A program made the position numbers and the translations under genes. The notes beneath the pieces were generated by a model. The model was not told the origin of the DNA. It made no database searches and saw nothing but the letters and a program-made list of their open reading frames with translations. Shown here piece after piece: positions 1-7,781 of a stretch of 64,000 nucleotides of DNA. How positions within the stretch are numbered: the first letter of the stretch is position 1; each line of letters opens with the position of its first letter. The DNA comes from DATAZK01 sp963731205. Lineage in GTDB: Bacteria; Actinomycetota; Actinomycetes; Frankiales; Frankiaceae. The stretch covers positions 1,736,001 to 1,800,000 of the forward strand of contig CAVSUJ010000001.1 in NCBI GenBank assembly GCA_963731205.1, in the 5' to 3' direction.

Positions 1-54
1 GACGATGACGATCGGCGTCGGACCGCTGATCAGCGAGATCGAACTGATGGACAT
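1..54 (-). CDS. 5' end of an unidentified gene, probably membrane-anchored (partial)
   Basis: Reading the minus strand from the ATG at 54, the frame stays open to the window edge and encodes MSISSISLISGPTPIVIV. This looks like the start of a hydrophobic N-terminal segment. It lies 48 bp downstream of the lysX stop on the same strand, so it may be the next gene of the same transcript. In some actinobacteria a membrane-anchored esterase follows lysX, from memory and unchecked. Only 18 codons are visible, so the product cannot be named and the reading could be chance. Confidence 0.35.
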   Translation of the reverse strand, partial: MSISSISLISGPTPIVIV

Positions 55-64
55 GCTGGCTCAG

Positions 65-83
65 CCGCCTCTTCCCCAGGCGG
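65..83 (-). terminator. Small hairpin downstream of lysX
   Basis: CCGCCT (65-70) and AGGCGG (78-83) form a 6-bp perfect stem with a 7-nt loop, starting about 20 bp after the lysX stop codon. There is no T-run on the minus strand after the stem, so termination activity is doubtful. It could also be only a local fold ahead of the next gene. Confidence 0.25.
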
Positions 84-101
84 TGGCCGGAATCGCCTCC
101 A

Positions 102-3100
102 TCAGGCAGCCGCAGCCGTTTCGCCGGCATCGGAGGAACCGGCCGACACCCCGCCCACGGCCTTCGGCACGAAGAGATCGCCGATGCCGGGCAGGGCAAG
201 AAAGCCTTCTGCTCCGGCATAAAGCAGGCCGACTCGCGGCAGATCGGTGATCTCCTGATACACCAGCACACGCGAGAGCCAGACCGGCGAGAACTTCGCG
301 TTGAAGTCGTGCAGCGACTTGATCTGGAAGAACGGATTGAGGACGTCGATCGCGCGCTTGGCCAGCTTCTCGGTGAACGTGTAGTGCACGTGCTCCTCGT
401 AGAGCCGGCCCCACATCGCGAAGTTCATCGACAGCCGGACGATGCCCTCCTGGCCGAGGGCCAACGCCGACTGGGCGATGAGGTATTCGGTCATGCCGTT
501 CGGGGCATCTGGCAGATGGCGCATGAGGTCCAGCGTGTAGCCGAAGTCATCGCCGTAGGCGGGAACGATCCGAAGGAATCCGCCGGGACGGTCGTGCTCG
601 TCCAGCGCGACGCACAGCAGGAATTCGGCATTTTTTCCGTGGCCTTCGATGTCCTGGCTGAGGGACATCGTGAAGCCGCGCTCGGGCGCCTTGCCGCGCC
701 ACTGCTGGCTGATCGCGTTGAGCGCATCCACCAGCGAATCCGAGGCTTCCGACTCGCGTATCACCTTGAAGCGGTAGTTGCGTGAGACCCGGCGCACCGC
801 GGCCCGCAGGCTCTTCATGCCAGGCCCATCGAGGGTGAACGTGTCGCATTCGATGATGGCTTCGTCGCCGAGGTAGATGCCGCGGAAGCCGCGCGCCGCG
901 TAACGGGGCATCTCGGCTTCGCGTGCAGCCAGGAAAGCCACTCGCCACGAGCGCTCCTGGCAGTAGTCGATGAATTCATCGAGCACGTGGTCGACGGATC
1001 CCGGCGCGCCGATCGGATCGCCGGACGCGAGCGCGAATCCCGCGAGGTAGGTATAGGCCACGAAGGCCTCGCCGTCACTGCCGAAGAAAAAGCTCTTGTC
1101 ATCGCGGAGCGCAAAGTAGGCCAGCGTGTCGGAGCCGTAGAGCTGAACCAGCCGGCGCGCGCGAGCCCAGTCGCTCTCGGTGTGCGGCGCCCGCGAACGC
1201 AAGGGACGGAACAGCAGGTACGCCAGCCCCACCAGACCGACAATCCCCAGCGTCAGCAGGGCATCCGGGAAGTACTGGTCGAAGAAGCGGCGGTGGTACA
1301 CGTAGGGACCGCCGACCCCGACCATGCCCTTGACGATCGTTTCGAGCCCGCCGGAAATCGTGAGGTTCGGATCGGTGTGGTTGCGTTCGACGAGCAGGCT
1401 GATGAAGCCGAACGTCACCACGGCAACGACGTACAGCGGCACCAGCCACACCAGACGCAGCAGCGACGGCGGGTCGGACTTGGCCCGGAAGTAGCGCCGG
1501 TAGTACAAGAGCGCGGCTGCCAGCAGCGCACAGTAGGCCGCTGAAACCGGGTGCGGTCCCTTGAGGATGTTCGTCACGACACCCAGCAGGAAGAAGACCG
1601 TGCAGATCTGCCACGCCCGGCGCTTGCCGCGGGCGATCTGACCGGCGAGGAACAGCAGCAGCAAGCCGATGACGGTCGTGACGAGGTGTCCGGTGACCCG
1701 AAACCAGAGCGGTCCGATCGGCTTGCCGAACGGCTGGAATCGGGAGTGGAAGAACGGGATCAGGGTCAGCAGCATCATCGCACCGCCGAAGCCGGCCAGG
1801 ACCGCCAGCGTGCGGACGATGCGTTTGGCCCGCCGGCGTTCGTGCTGGCGCTCCTCGCCGGTCGTGACGTTTTCGGGGACGGCAGCCAGCGTCGTGACGG
1901 ACGCCTGCGCTGCAGCCGCCGGCGCCTGAGCGGCAGCGGGCACGGGCGGCGGCGTGATGCGCCCGAGACCGCCGCTGCCCGTGCGCCGCGAAGGACCGCT
2001 CGGCCCGGGGGTCCCACCTTCGGGCTTCATCGTCGGGAAGAGGATGACCTCACGGATGTTGTCGGCTTCGGACAGCAGCATCACGAGCCGGTCGATCCCG
2101 ATCCCGAGACCGCCGGTGCACGGCATGCCGTACTCGAGGGCGCGGACGTAGTCGAGGTCGATGTCACCGGCTTCCGGGTCGCCCTCGGCCTTGGCCCGCG
2201 CTTCCATCTCGAACGCGGCCATCTGCTGCTTCGCGTCGTTCTGCTCGCTATAGGCGTTGCACAGCTCGAAGCCGGCGACCATGAGCTCGAAACGCTCGAC
2301 GTAGCCCGGACGCGAGCGGTGCACCCGGGCGAGCGGCGAGACCTCTTCCGGGTAGTCGATGCAGAAGATCGGGTCGACGATGTTGTGCTGGATCTTCTCG
2401 TCGACCACCTGCTTCATGAGCTTCCCGGCGCCCCAGCCGTTCTCCCACTCGATGTGCAGCCCGTCGAGGATGGCTCGAGCCTCCTCCACCGGCATGGTGG
2501 GATCCATCCGGGCGCCGAGCTTCTGCTCGATGAGGTCGGACATGGTGATGCGGGGCCAGGGCGGCGTGAGGTCGACGGTGTGGTCGCCGACCTTGACCAC
2601 GAAGTTGCCGTCGAGCGCGTCACGGATGGCCGCGACCACCATGCCCTCGACGAGATCCATCATGTCGACGTAGTCCGCGAACGCCTGGTAGGCCTCGAGC
2701 ATCGTGAACTCGGGGTTGTGCCGCACGTCGATGCCCTCGTTGCGGAACACGCGTCCGATCTCGAAGACGCGCTCCATCCCGCCGACGACGAGCCGCTTCA
2801 AGTGCAGCTCCAACGCGATCCGCAGATACATGTCGATGTCGAGCGCGTTGTGGTGGCTGATGAACGGCCGGGCCGTAGCGCCGCCCTGGATGCTTCCCAG
2901 CATCGGGCCTTCGACTTCCCAGAAGCCGCGGTCATCGAGATGCCCGCGGATGGCGCGAATGACCCGGCGGCGGATCTCGAAGATGCGCCGGGTGCGCTCG
3001 TTCGTCATCAGATCGACGTAGCGCTGGCGATAGCGCACCTCGACGTCGACCAGGCCCTTGTCCTTGTCGGGCGGCGGGCGCAGCGCCTTGCCGAGGGTCT

Positions 3101-3566
3101 CGAACTCCTCGAGCGCGACCGACAGTTCACCCTTGTCGGTGCGCATGACCGTGCCGGTGACGCCGATCCAGTCGCCGCGGTCGAGCGCGCGGAAGCGCCG
3201 GTAGATCTCCTCGCCCACCGCGCGGCGATCGACGAAGATCTGCACGGTCCCGGTGCGGTCGCGCACCACGCCGAAGGTCAGCCCACCGTGGCGGCGCACC
3301 AGCATGAGCCGTCCGGCGACGCGCACGCGCTCCTCGGTGCGGGAGCCTGCCGGCAAGTCGCCCCACGTGCCGGTGATGTCTGCCGCGGAATGGTCGGCGT
3401 CGAACCGGTACTGGAGTGGATGCGCCTCATCTGCCTGCAATGCGTCCAGTTTCGCCCGACGTCGGTCGATTTGGTTGCCGACATTTCTAGACGAAACGGA
3501 CTCCTGCGCGGGGACATTCATGGCGGTAGTGCCTGAAAGGGGGTTTCCCGCTTCAGCGTGAGCCAT
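102..3566 (-). CDS. lysX: Bifunctional lysyl-tRNA synthetase / phosphatidylglycerol lysyltransferase (LysX-type), LysRS domain first
   Basis: 1154 aa. Residues about 80-165 form an OB-fold anticodon-binding domain. Residues about 180-512 are a class II LysRS core, with motif 2 around FEIGRVFRNEGIDVRHNPEF and motif 3 around GLGIGIDRLVMLL. A Pro/Ala-rich linker (about 515-585) follows, then six hydrophobic helices (about 590-800). A DUF2156/MprF-type lysyltransferase domain ends the protein (about 805-1130; LYGSDTLAYFALRDDKSFFF at its start). LysRS charges tRNA-Lys, and the MprF-like half moves lysine from Lys-tRNA to phosphatidylglycerol, giving cationic-peptide resistance. An even number of helices would keep both catalytic halves cytosolic. 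In M. tuberculosis LysX the order is reversed (MprF part first). The start is ATG at 3566; ATG at 3521 is an alternative, and neither has a clear Shine-Dalgarno. The frame is intact throughout. Confidence 0.93.
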   Translation of the reverse strand: MAHAEAGNPLSGTTAMNVPAQESVSSRNVGNQIDRRRAKLDALQADEAHPLQYRFDADHSAADITGTWGDLPAGSRTEERVRVAGRLMLVRRHGGLTFGVVRDRTGTVQIFVDRRAVGEEIYRRFRALDRGDWIGVTGTVMRTDKGELSVALEEFETLGKALRPPPDKDKGLVDVEVRYRQRYVDLMTNERTRRIFEIRRRVIRAIRGHLDDRGFWEVEGPMLGSIQGGATARPFISHHNALDIDMYLRIALELHLKRLVVGGMERVFEIGRVFRNEGIDVRHNPEFTMLEAYQAFADYVDMMDLVEGMVVAAIRDALDGNFVVKVGDHTVDLTPPWPRITMSDLIEQKLGARMDPTMPVEEARAILDGLHIEWENGWGAGKLMKQVVDEKIQHNIVDPIFCIDYPEEVSPLARVHRSRPGYVERFELMVAGFELCNAYSEQNDAKQQMAAFEMEARAKAEGDPEAGDIDLDYVRALEYGMPCTGGLGIGIDRLVMLLSEADNIREVILFPTMKPEGGTPGPSGPSRRTGSGGLGRITPPPVPAAAQAPAAAAQASVTTLAAVPENVTTGEERQHERRRAKRIVRTLAVLAGFGGAMMLLTLIPFFHSRFQPFGKPIGPLWFRVTGHLVTTVIGLLLLFLAGQIARGKRRAWQICTVFFLLGVVTNILKGPHPVSAAYCALLAAALLYYRRYFRAKSDPPSLLRLVWLVPLYVVAVVTFGFISLLVERNHTDPNLTISGGLETIVKGMVGVGGPYVYHRRFFDQYFPDALLTLGIVGLVGLAYLLFRPLRSRAPHTESDWARARRLVQLYGSDTLAYFALRDDKSFFFGSDGEAFVAYTYLAGFALASGDPIGAPGSVDHVLDEFIDYCQERSWRVAFLAAREAEMPRYAARGFRGIYLGDEAIIECDTFTLDGPGMKSLRAAVRRVSRNYRFKVIRESEASDSLVDALNAISQQWRGKAPERGFTMSLSQDIEGHGKNAEFLLCVALDEHDRPGGFLRIVPAYGDDFGYTLDLMRHLPDAPNGMTEYLIAQSALALGQEGIVRLSMNFAMWGRLYEEHVHYTFTEKLAKRAIDVLNPFFQIKSLHDFNAKFSPVWLSRVLVYQEITDLPRVGLLYAGAEGFLALPGIGDLFVPKAVGGVSAGSSDAGETAAAA

Positions 3567-3670
3567 TTCGGCACTCTAGCCAACGCACAAATGCCCTTCA
3601 CAGTTCGGCTCGCGCTCGCGGTACGTTTCTCGCGCGCGTTCTGCATGAAAGCCCTGTTTCCCGCCGCAGG

Positions 3671-4579
3671 ATGAATGGATTCCGCATGTCACTGCTGATC
3701 GCAGTGCCGTGCGGGGTGGCCTCGGCCATCGCGTACGGCGTCTCCACCGCAGTGGAGCATTCCGCTGCCCACGAGACCGTCGGCGAGAGCGGCAGCGAGA
3801 AGGGGCCGGGCGGCCTGCTGCACCTGGTGACGAACCCGCGGTGGCTGATGGGCATGGCGGGCGACACGCTCGGGCTGGTGCTGCAGGTGATCGCACTGTC
3901 CACCGGGCCCGTGGTGCTGATCCAGCCGCTGCTCGTGCTCGCCTTGCCGATCTCGCTGCCGGTCGCGCGCTGGCTCGGCGGTCCGCGTCCGGGCCGGGCT
4001 CAGTTCCTGTCGTGCCTCTGGATCATCCTGGGGCTCGGCGCGTTCTTCGCCATCGTCGGCAATCCGGGTGATGCCGATCCGCTCGACACCCGCGGCGCCA
4101 TCATCTGCGTCCTCATCGCGGCCGTGGTCGGAGTCGGGGTCCTGGCAGTGTTCCGCAAGCGTTCCGGCGCGGTGAAAGCAGCGGTGTTCGGGACGGTGTC
4201 GGGCGCCTGGTTCGGCGTCGTGGCCGTGCTGATGGACGCCGCCGCAGCGACGTGGCAGGCCCACGGCATCGCTGCGTTCGGACGAGGAGAAGGGCTGGTG
4301 CCGCTGGTGTCGCTGGTAGTGCTTGGAGCTGCGAGTATTGCGCTCTCTCAGGTCGCCTTCGCCGCCGGAGCCCTCGGCGCCTCCTTCCCCGCCAACCTCA
4401 CCGCCGATCCGCTGATCGCCGTGCTGCTGGGGGCGATCCTCCTGAACGAACGGGTTCCCGCCTCGGCGCCGGCGGTCATCGCGTACGTGGCGTGCTTCGC
4501 CGCCGTCCTCTACGGCGCGGTGCGGCTGGCAGCCGAACCCGCCGGCCGGCCGGCGACGCAAAGCGTGGTGGCCGCATGA
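3671..4579 (+). CDS. DMT-superfamily (EamA/NIPA-like) multi-helix transporter
   Basis: About 297-302 aa, almost entirely hydrophobic with nine to ten predicted helices. The first helix starts at MSLLIAVPCGVASAIAYG. A short polar loop rich in His/Glu/Gly sits near residues 30-50. The fold pattern resembles the drug/metabolite transporter superfamily found widely in actinobacteria, and the substrate is unknown. The true start may be the second ATG at 3686 rather than 3671. The stop overlaps the next gene by ATGA, so translation is probably coupled. It begins a three-gene operon with an anchored protein and an APC permease. Confidence 0.75.
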   Translation: MNGFRMSLLIAVPCGVASAIAYGVSTAVEHSAAHETVGESGSEKGPGGLLHLVTNPRWLMGMAGDTLGLVLQVIALSTGPVVLIQPLLVLALPISLPVARWLGGPRPGRAQFLSCLWIILGLGAFFAIVGNPGDADPLDTRGAIICVLIAAVVGVGVLAVFRKRSGAVKAAVFGTVSGAWFGVVAVLMDAAAATWQAHGIAAFGRGEGLVPLVSLVVLGAASIALSQVAFAAGALGASFPANLTADPLIAVLLGAILLNERVPASAPAVIAYVACFAAVLYGAVRLAAEPAGRPATQSVVAA

Positions 4580-5112
4580 CGACGACCACTCCCCCACAGC
4601 CCCCACAGCCCCCGCCCTCCCAGGGACCGCCGGCGCAGCAGCCGGATGCCTCTTCGCGCCCCGGGACGCTGCTGGTCTACGGCACCATCGCCGTCGCGCT
4701 CGCGATCGTCGCGGTCATCGCCGTGCTGCTGGCAGGCGTCGGGCGCGACGGCTTCAACAAGGGTTCGGTCTCCGAACTGACGGCCGCCATGCGGGCCAAG
4801 GGCTTGGAGATCTGCTCGACGGACACACCGAGCGGCAATGGCAAGGGCGGCTCCCTCACGACGCAGCTGATCCGCGTCAGCACACCCGGCGATTGCGGCG
4901 ACGCCATCGACGTCACGATCGACACGTACAAGAACGCGAGGGACCGCGATGCGGCCGCCCGCAACGCCGAGATGCAGGAACGGCAGCGCAACTACGGGGT
5001 CGTCTACACCTGGCACCAGTTCACGGTCTACCTGCAGGCCGATGACGCGAGCACGAAGCCGGCGATACGCGATCGCGTCGTCTCGGCCCTCGACGCGGTA
5101 GGAGCGAACTGA
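4576..5112 (+). CDS. Membrane-anchored extracytoplasmic protein, unknown function
   Basis: 178 aa from an ATG that overlaps the preceding stop (ATGA). The N-terminus is a Pro/Gln-rich cytosolic tail of about 35 residues. One transmembrane helix follows (about 38-58), then a soluble domain of about 115 residues with two cysteines (GLEICSTDT and TPGDCGDAI) that could form a disulphide. No catalytic motif is recognised. The stop overlaps the ATG of the APC permease (TGATG), so the three genes are tightly coupled. It may be a permease-associated or cell-surface protein, but that is inferred only from context. Confidence 0.72.
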   Translation: MTTTTPPQPPQPPPSQGPPAQQPDASSRPGTLLVYGTIAVALAIVAVIAVLLAGVGRDGFNKGSVSELTAAMRAKGLEICSTDTPSGNGKGGSLTTQLIRVSTPGDCGDAIDVTIDTYKNARDRDAAARNAEMQERQRNYGVVYTWHQFTVYLQADDASTKPAIRDRVVSALDAVGAN

Positions 5113-6536
5113 TGGCGCGGGCGAAGCAGGTCGGCCTCGGCGTGGGCGCGCTGGCGATGATCAACGTCGCCGCGATCGTCAGCGTGCGCAACCTGCCCGT
5201 GATGGCCGAGTACGGCTGGTCGATGCTCGCCCTGTTCGCCATCTCGATCCTGGTCTTCCTGATCCCGATCTCCATGGTGGCCGCGGAACTGGGCACCGGG
5301 TGGCCGCGCGACGGCGGTGTCTTCGCGTGGGTCAAGGAAGCCTTCGGTGGGCGCACCGGCTTCCTCGCGGTGTGGTGTGACTACTCGGAGAACCTGGCCT
5401 GGTTTCCCACCGTGCTCTCGTTCATGGCGGCGACTCTCGCGTACGCGATCAGCCCGGATCTGGCGAGCAACTCGACCTACCTCGTCACGGTCATGCTGGT
5501 GTTCTTCTGGCTGACGACGCTGCTCAACCTGCGCGGGGTACGGGCCTCGTCACTGCTCGGTTCGCTGGGCACGATCGCCGGTTCGATCCTGCCGGCGATC
5601 CTCGTCGTCGGCCTCGGCATCGCGTTTCTCGCGCGCGGCGACCACTCGCAGATCCCCTTCAGCGGCCACGCGCTGGTGCCGGACCTGCAGCTGTCGAACC
5701 TGGCCTTCCTCGGCGGGATCATCCTGCTCTTCACGGGAATGGAGATGGCCGGCTTCCACGCCCGCGAGACGCGCAATCCCGGCCGCGACATCCCGCGCTC
5801 CATCGCGCTCGCGGTGGTCATCATCGTGGTGTTCAGCGTGCTCGGTTCGATGTTCCTGGCGGTCGTCCTGCCGCAGAAGGAGATCGGCCTCGTCTCCGGC
5901 ACGATGCAGCTCTTCCAGAGCGTCCTCGGCACTTTTCACGCCTCCTGGCTCGTAGCGCCGCTGGCGATCCTCATCGCCGCGGGCGGCATCGCCCACCTGT
6001 CACCATGGATCCTCGGGCCGGCCAAGGGCATGGCCGAGGTGGCCCGCCAGGGTCACGCCCCAGCGGCCCTCGGCCGGGAAAATGCCGACGGAGTCCCGGT
6101 CATGTCACTGATCTTCCAGGGGATCGGCGGGACCATCTTTTCCTTGCTGTTCCTGCTCGTTCCTGACGTGTCGACGTCGTACTGGATGCTCTCGGCCGTC
6201 ACCGCGCAGATCGTCATCATCATGTACGGGCTGATGTTCGCGGCCACCATCCGCTTGCGCTACACCCAGCCGGACACCCCGCGCCCGTACCGAATTCCGG
6301 GCGGCACGTTCGGTGTGTGGCTGGTGTGCGGGGTCGGCCTGCTCGGCTGCGTGATCTCCTTCATCCTCGGGTTCGTTCCCCCGAGCCAGTTGAAGACCGG
6401 CAACCACCTGGTCTACGTCGGGTTGCTCGCCCTGGCAGTCATCGTGCTGACCGCCCCGCCGTTCGTCATCCAGCTCTTCGGCCGGCGGTCACGGCGGCAG
6501 CCGCAGATAGCCGTCGCCGTTCCCGCGGAGGGATAG
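5112..6536 (+). CDS. APC-superfamily amino acid permease
   Basis: 474 aa with about twelve hydrophobic helices and the typical APC start, GVGALAMINVAAIVSVRNLP. The first helix is followed by the conserved stretch ELGTGWPRDGGVFAWVKEAF. This matches the glutamate/GABA-exchanger and cationic-amino-acid branch of the family, in which the unwound first helix binds substrate. The substrate cannot be read from the sequence. The gene ends 48 bp inside the 3' end of the convergent rodA gene, and no terminator separates them. Confidence 0.88.
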   Translation: MARAKQVGLGVGALAMINVAAIVSVRNLPVMAEYGWSMLALFAISILVFLIPISMVAAELGTGWPRDGGVFAWVKEAFGGRTGFLAVWCDYSENLAWFPTVLSFMAATLAYAISPDLASNSTYLVTVMLVFFWLTTLLNLRGVRASSLLGSLGTIAGSILPAILVVGLGIAFLARGDHSQIPFSGHALVPDLQLSNLAFLGGIILLFTGMEMAGFHARETRNPGRDIPRSIALAVVIIVVFSVLGSMFLAVVLPQKEIGLVSGTMQLFQSVLGTFHASWLVAPLAILIAAGGIAHLSPWILGPAKGMAEVARQGHAPAALGRENADGVPVMSLIFQGIGGTIFSLLFLLVPDVSTSYWMLSAVTAQIVIIMYGLMFAATIRLRYTQPDTPRPYRIPGGTFGVWLVCGVGLLGCVISFILGFVPPSQLKTGNHLVYVGLLALAVIVLTAPPFVIQLFGRRSRRQPQIAVAVPAEG

Positions 6537-7781
6537 CACGCGCTCGGGGCTGCGCAGCCGCACGTTTTCGACCAGGCCGACAGCTGCCAGATTGGCGAAC
6601 ATGGCGGAGCCGCCGTAGGAGATGAACGGCAGCGGCAGCCCGGTGACCGGCATGATCCCGAGCGTCATTCCGATGTTGACGACGATCTGGAACGCGAACC
6701 AGATGACGACCCCGACGCACACCAGCGTGCCGAACCGGTCGCCAGCGCGCTGGCCGATCGACAGCGTGCGCCACAGCACGACGCCGAGCAGCGCGATGAT
6801 GACGGCGCAGCCGACGAAGCCCAGTTCCTCACCCGCGACCGTGAAGACGAAGTCGGTCTTCTGCTCCGGCACGAACTGCCCTTGAGTCTGCGAGCCGGTG
6901 AACAACCCGCGTCCGAGCAATCCCCCGTGGGCATTGGCGATCAGCGCCTGCTGGACGTTGTAGCCGATGCTCGAGGTGTGTACCGAGCTGTGCTTCAGGA
7001 ACTCGGTGAGCCGCGCTTCCTGGTAGGGCTTGAGCAGGTGGAACTTCAGGATCGCCGCGCCGAAGCCCACGCCTGACGCGACCAACAGTCCCACCCAGCG
7101 CGCCGGGGCACCCGACACGGCCAGCACGCCGACCACCATCACGATCAGCACCATCGTGGTGCCGAAGTCGGGCTGCATCATGACGAGAGCGAGCGGAACC
7201 GCCGCCAGTGCCAGCGCCTGCAGCAGTTCCCGGCCTCCCGGCGTGCCCAGCGCACCCGTCGCTCCCGCATCACGCTGGTGTCCGAGGATCAGCGCGAGCC
7301 CGACCACCAGGGCCAGCTTCGCCAACTCGGAGGGCTGCAGCTGAAAACCGGCGGGCAGCACGATCCAGGAGCGCGCGCCGTTGATGGTCGAACCCACAGC
7401 GATGACGGCGGCCAGCCCGGCCAGCGAGGCGAGGTAGACGATCGGGGTGTACGCGCGTACCAGCCGGAAATCGCTGCGTGCCACGAGGATGGCGAGCACC
7501 CCGCCGATGCCGACGGTCAGCAGATGCTTCTTCAGGTACGCGTACTGATCGAGATGATGGTCGAGCTGGTACTGGCGGGTCGCGGAGGCGATCAGCAGAG
7601 AGCCGATGACGCACAGCGCGATGACCGCGAAGGCGAGCACCCAGTCGACGCGGCGCCAGGAGATGTCGTGGCGCTCGCGAGCCCGTGAGGTCGCCGCACC
7701 CGGGCCGGAGAGTGGCTCGAGCGTGACGGGTCCGCGGTTCAACCGCTTGGGCGGGCGGGTGCCGGGCAGCAGGCTCGTCAT
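6489..7781 (-). CDS. rodA: Rod-shape/peptidoglycan glycosyltransferase RodA (SEDS family)
   Basis: 430 aa integral membrane protein of the FtsW/RodA/SpoVE family, which polymerises lipid II glycan strands with a cognate class B PBP. After a polar N-terminus of about 45 residues there are about ten helices. The conserved SEDS stretches are visible: QPSELAKLALV, MMQPDFGTTMVLIVM, a long extracytoplasmic loop carrying QKTDFVFTVAGEELGF, and GLPLPFISYGGSAMFANLAA near the C-terminus. The ATG overlaps the mrdA stop by ATGA. It is the last gene of the mreB-mreC-mreD-mrdA-rodA elongation operon. The position next to PBP2 and mreBCD favours RodA over FtsW. Confidence 0.93.
   Translation of the reverse strand: MTSLLPGTRPPKRLNRGPVTLEPLSGPGAATSRARERHDISWRRVDWVLAFAVIALCVIGSLLIASATRQYQLDHHLDQYAYLKKHLLTVGIGGVLAILVARSDFRLVRAYTPIVYLASLAGLAAVIAVGSTINGARSWIVLPAGFQLQPSELAKLALVVGLALILGHQRDAGATGALGTPGGRELLQALALAAVPLALVMMQPDFGTTMVLIVMVVGVLAVSGAPARWVGLLVASGVGFGAAILKFHLLKPYQEARLTEFLKHSSVHTSSIGYNVQQALIANAHGGLLGRGLFTGSQTQGQFVPEQKTDFVFTVAGEELGFVGCAVIIALLGVVLWRTLSIGQRAGDRFGTLVCVGVVIWFAFQIVVNIGMTLGIMPVTGLPLPFISYGGSAMFANLAAVGLVENVRLRSPERVLSLRGNGDGYLRLPP

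Noticed and set aside
1551..3536. 661-aa open frame antisense to lysX
   Set aside because: Same GC artefact; the LysRS motifs lie on the other strand.
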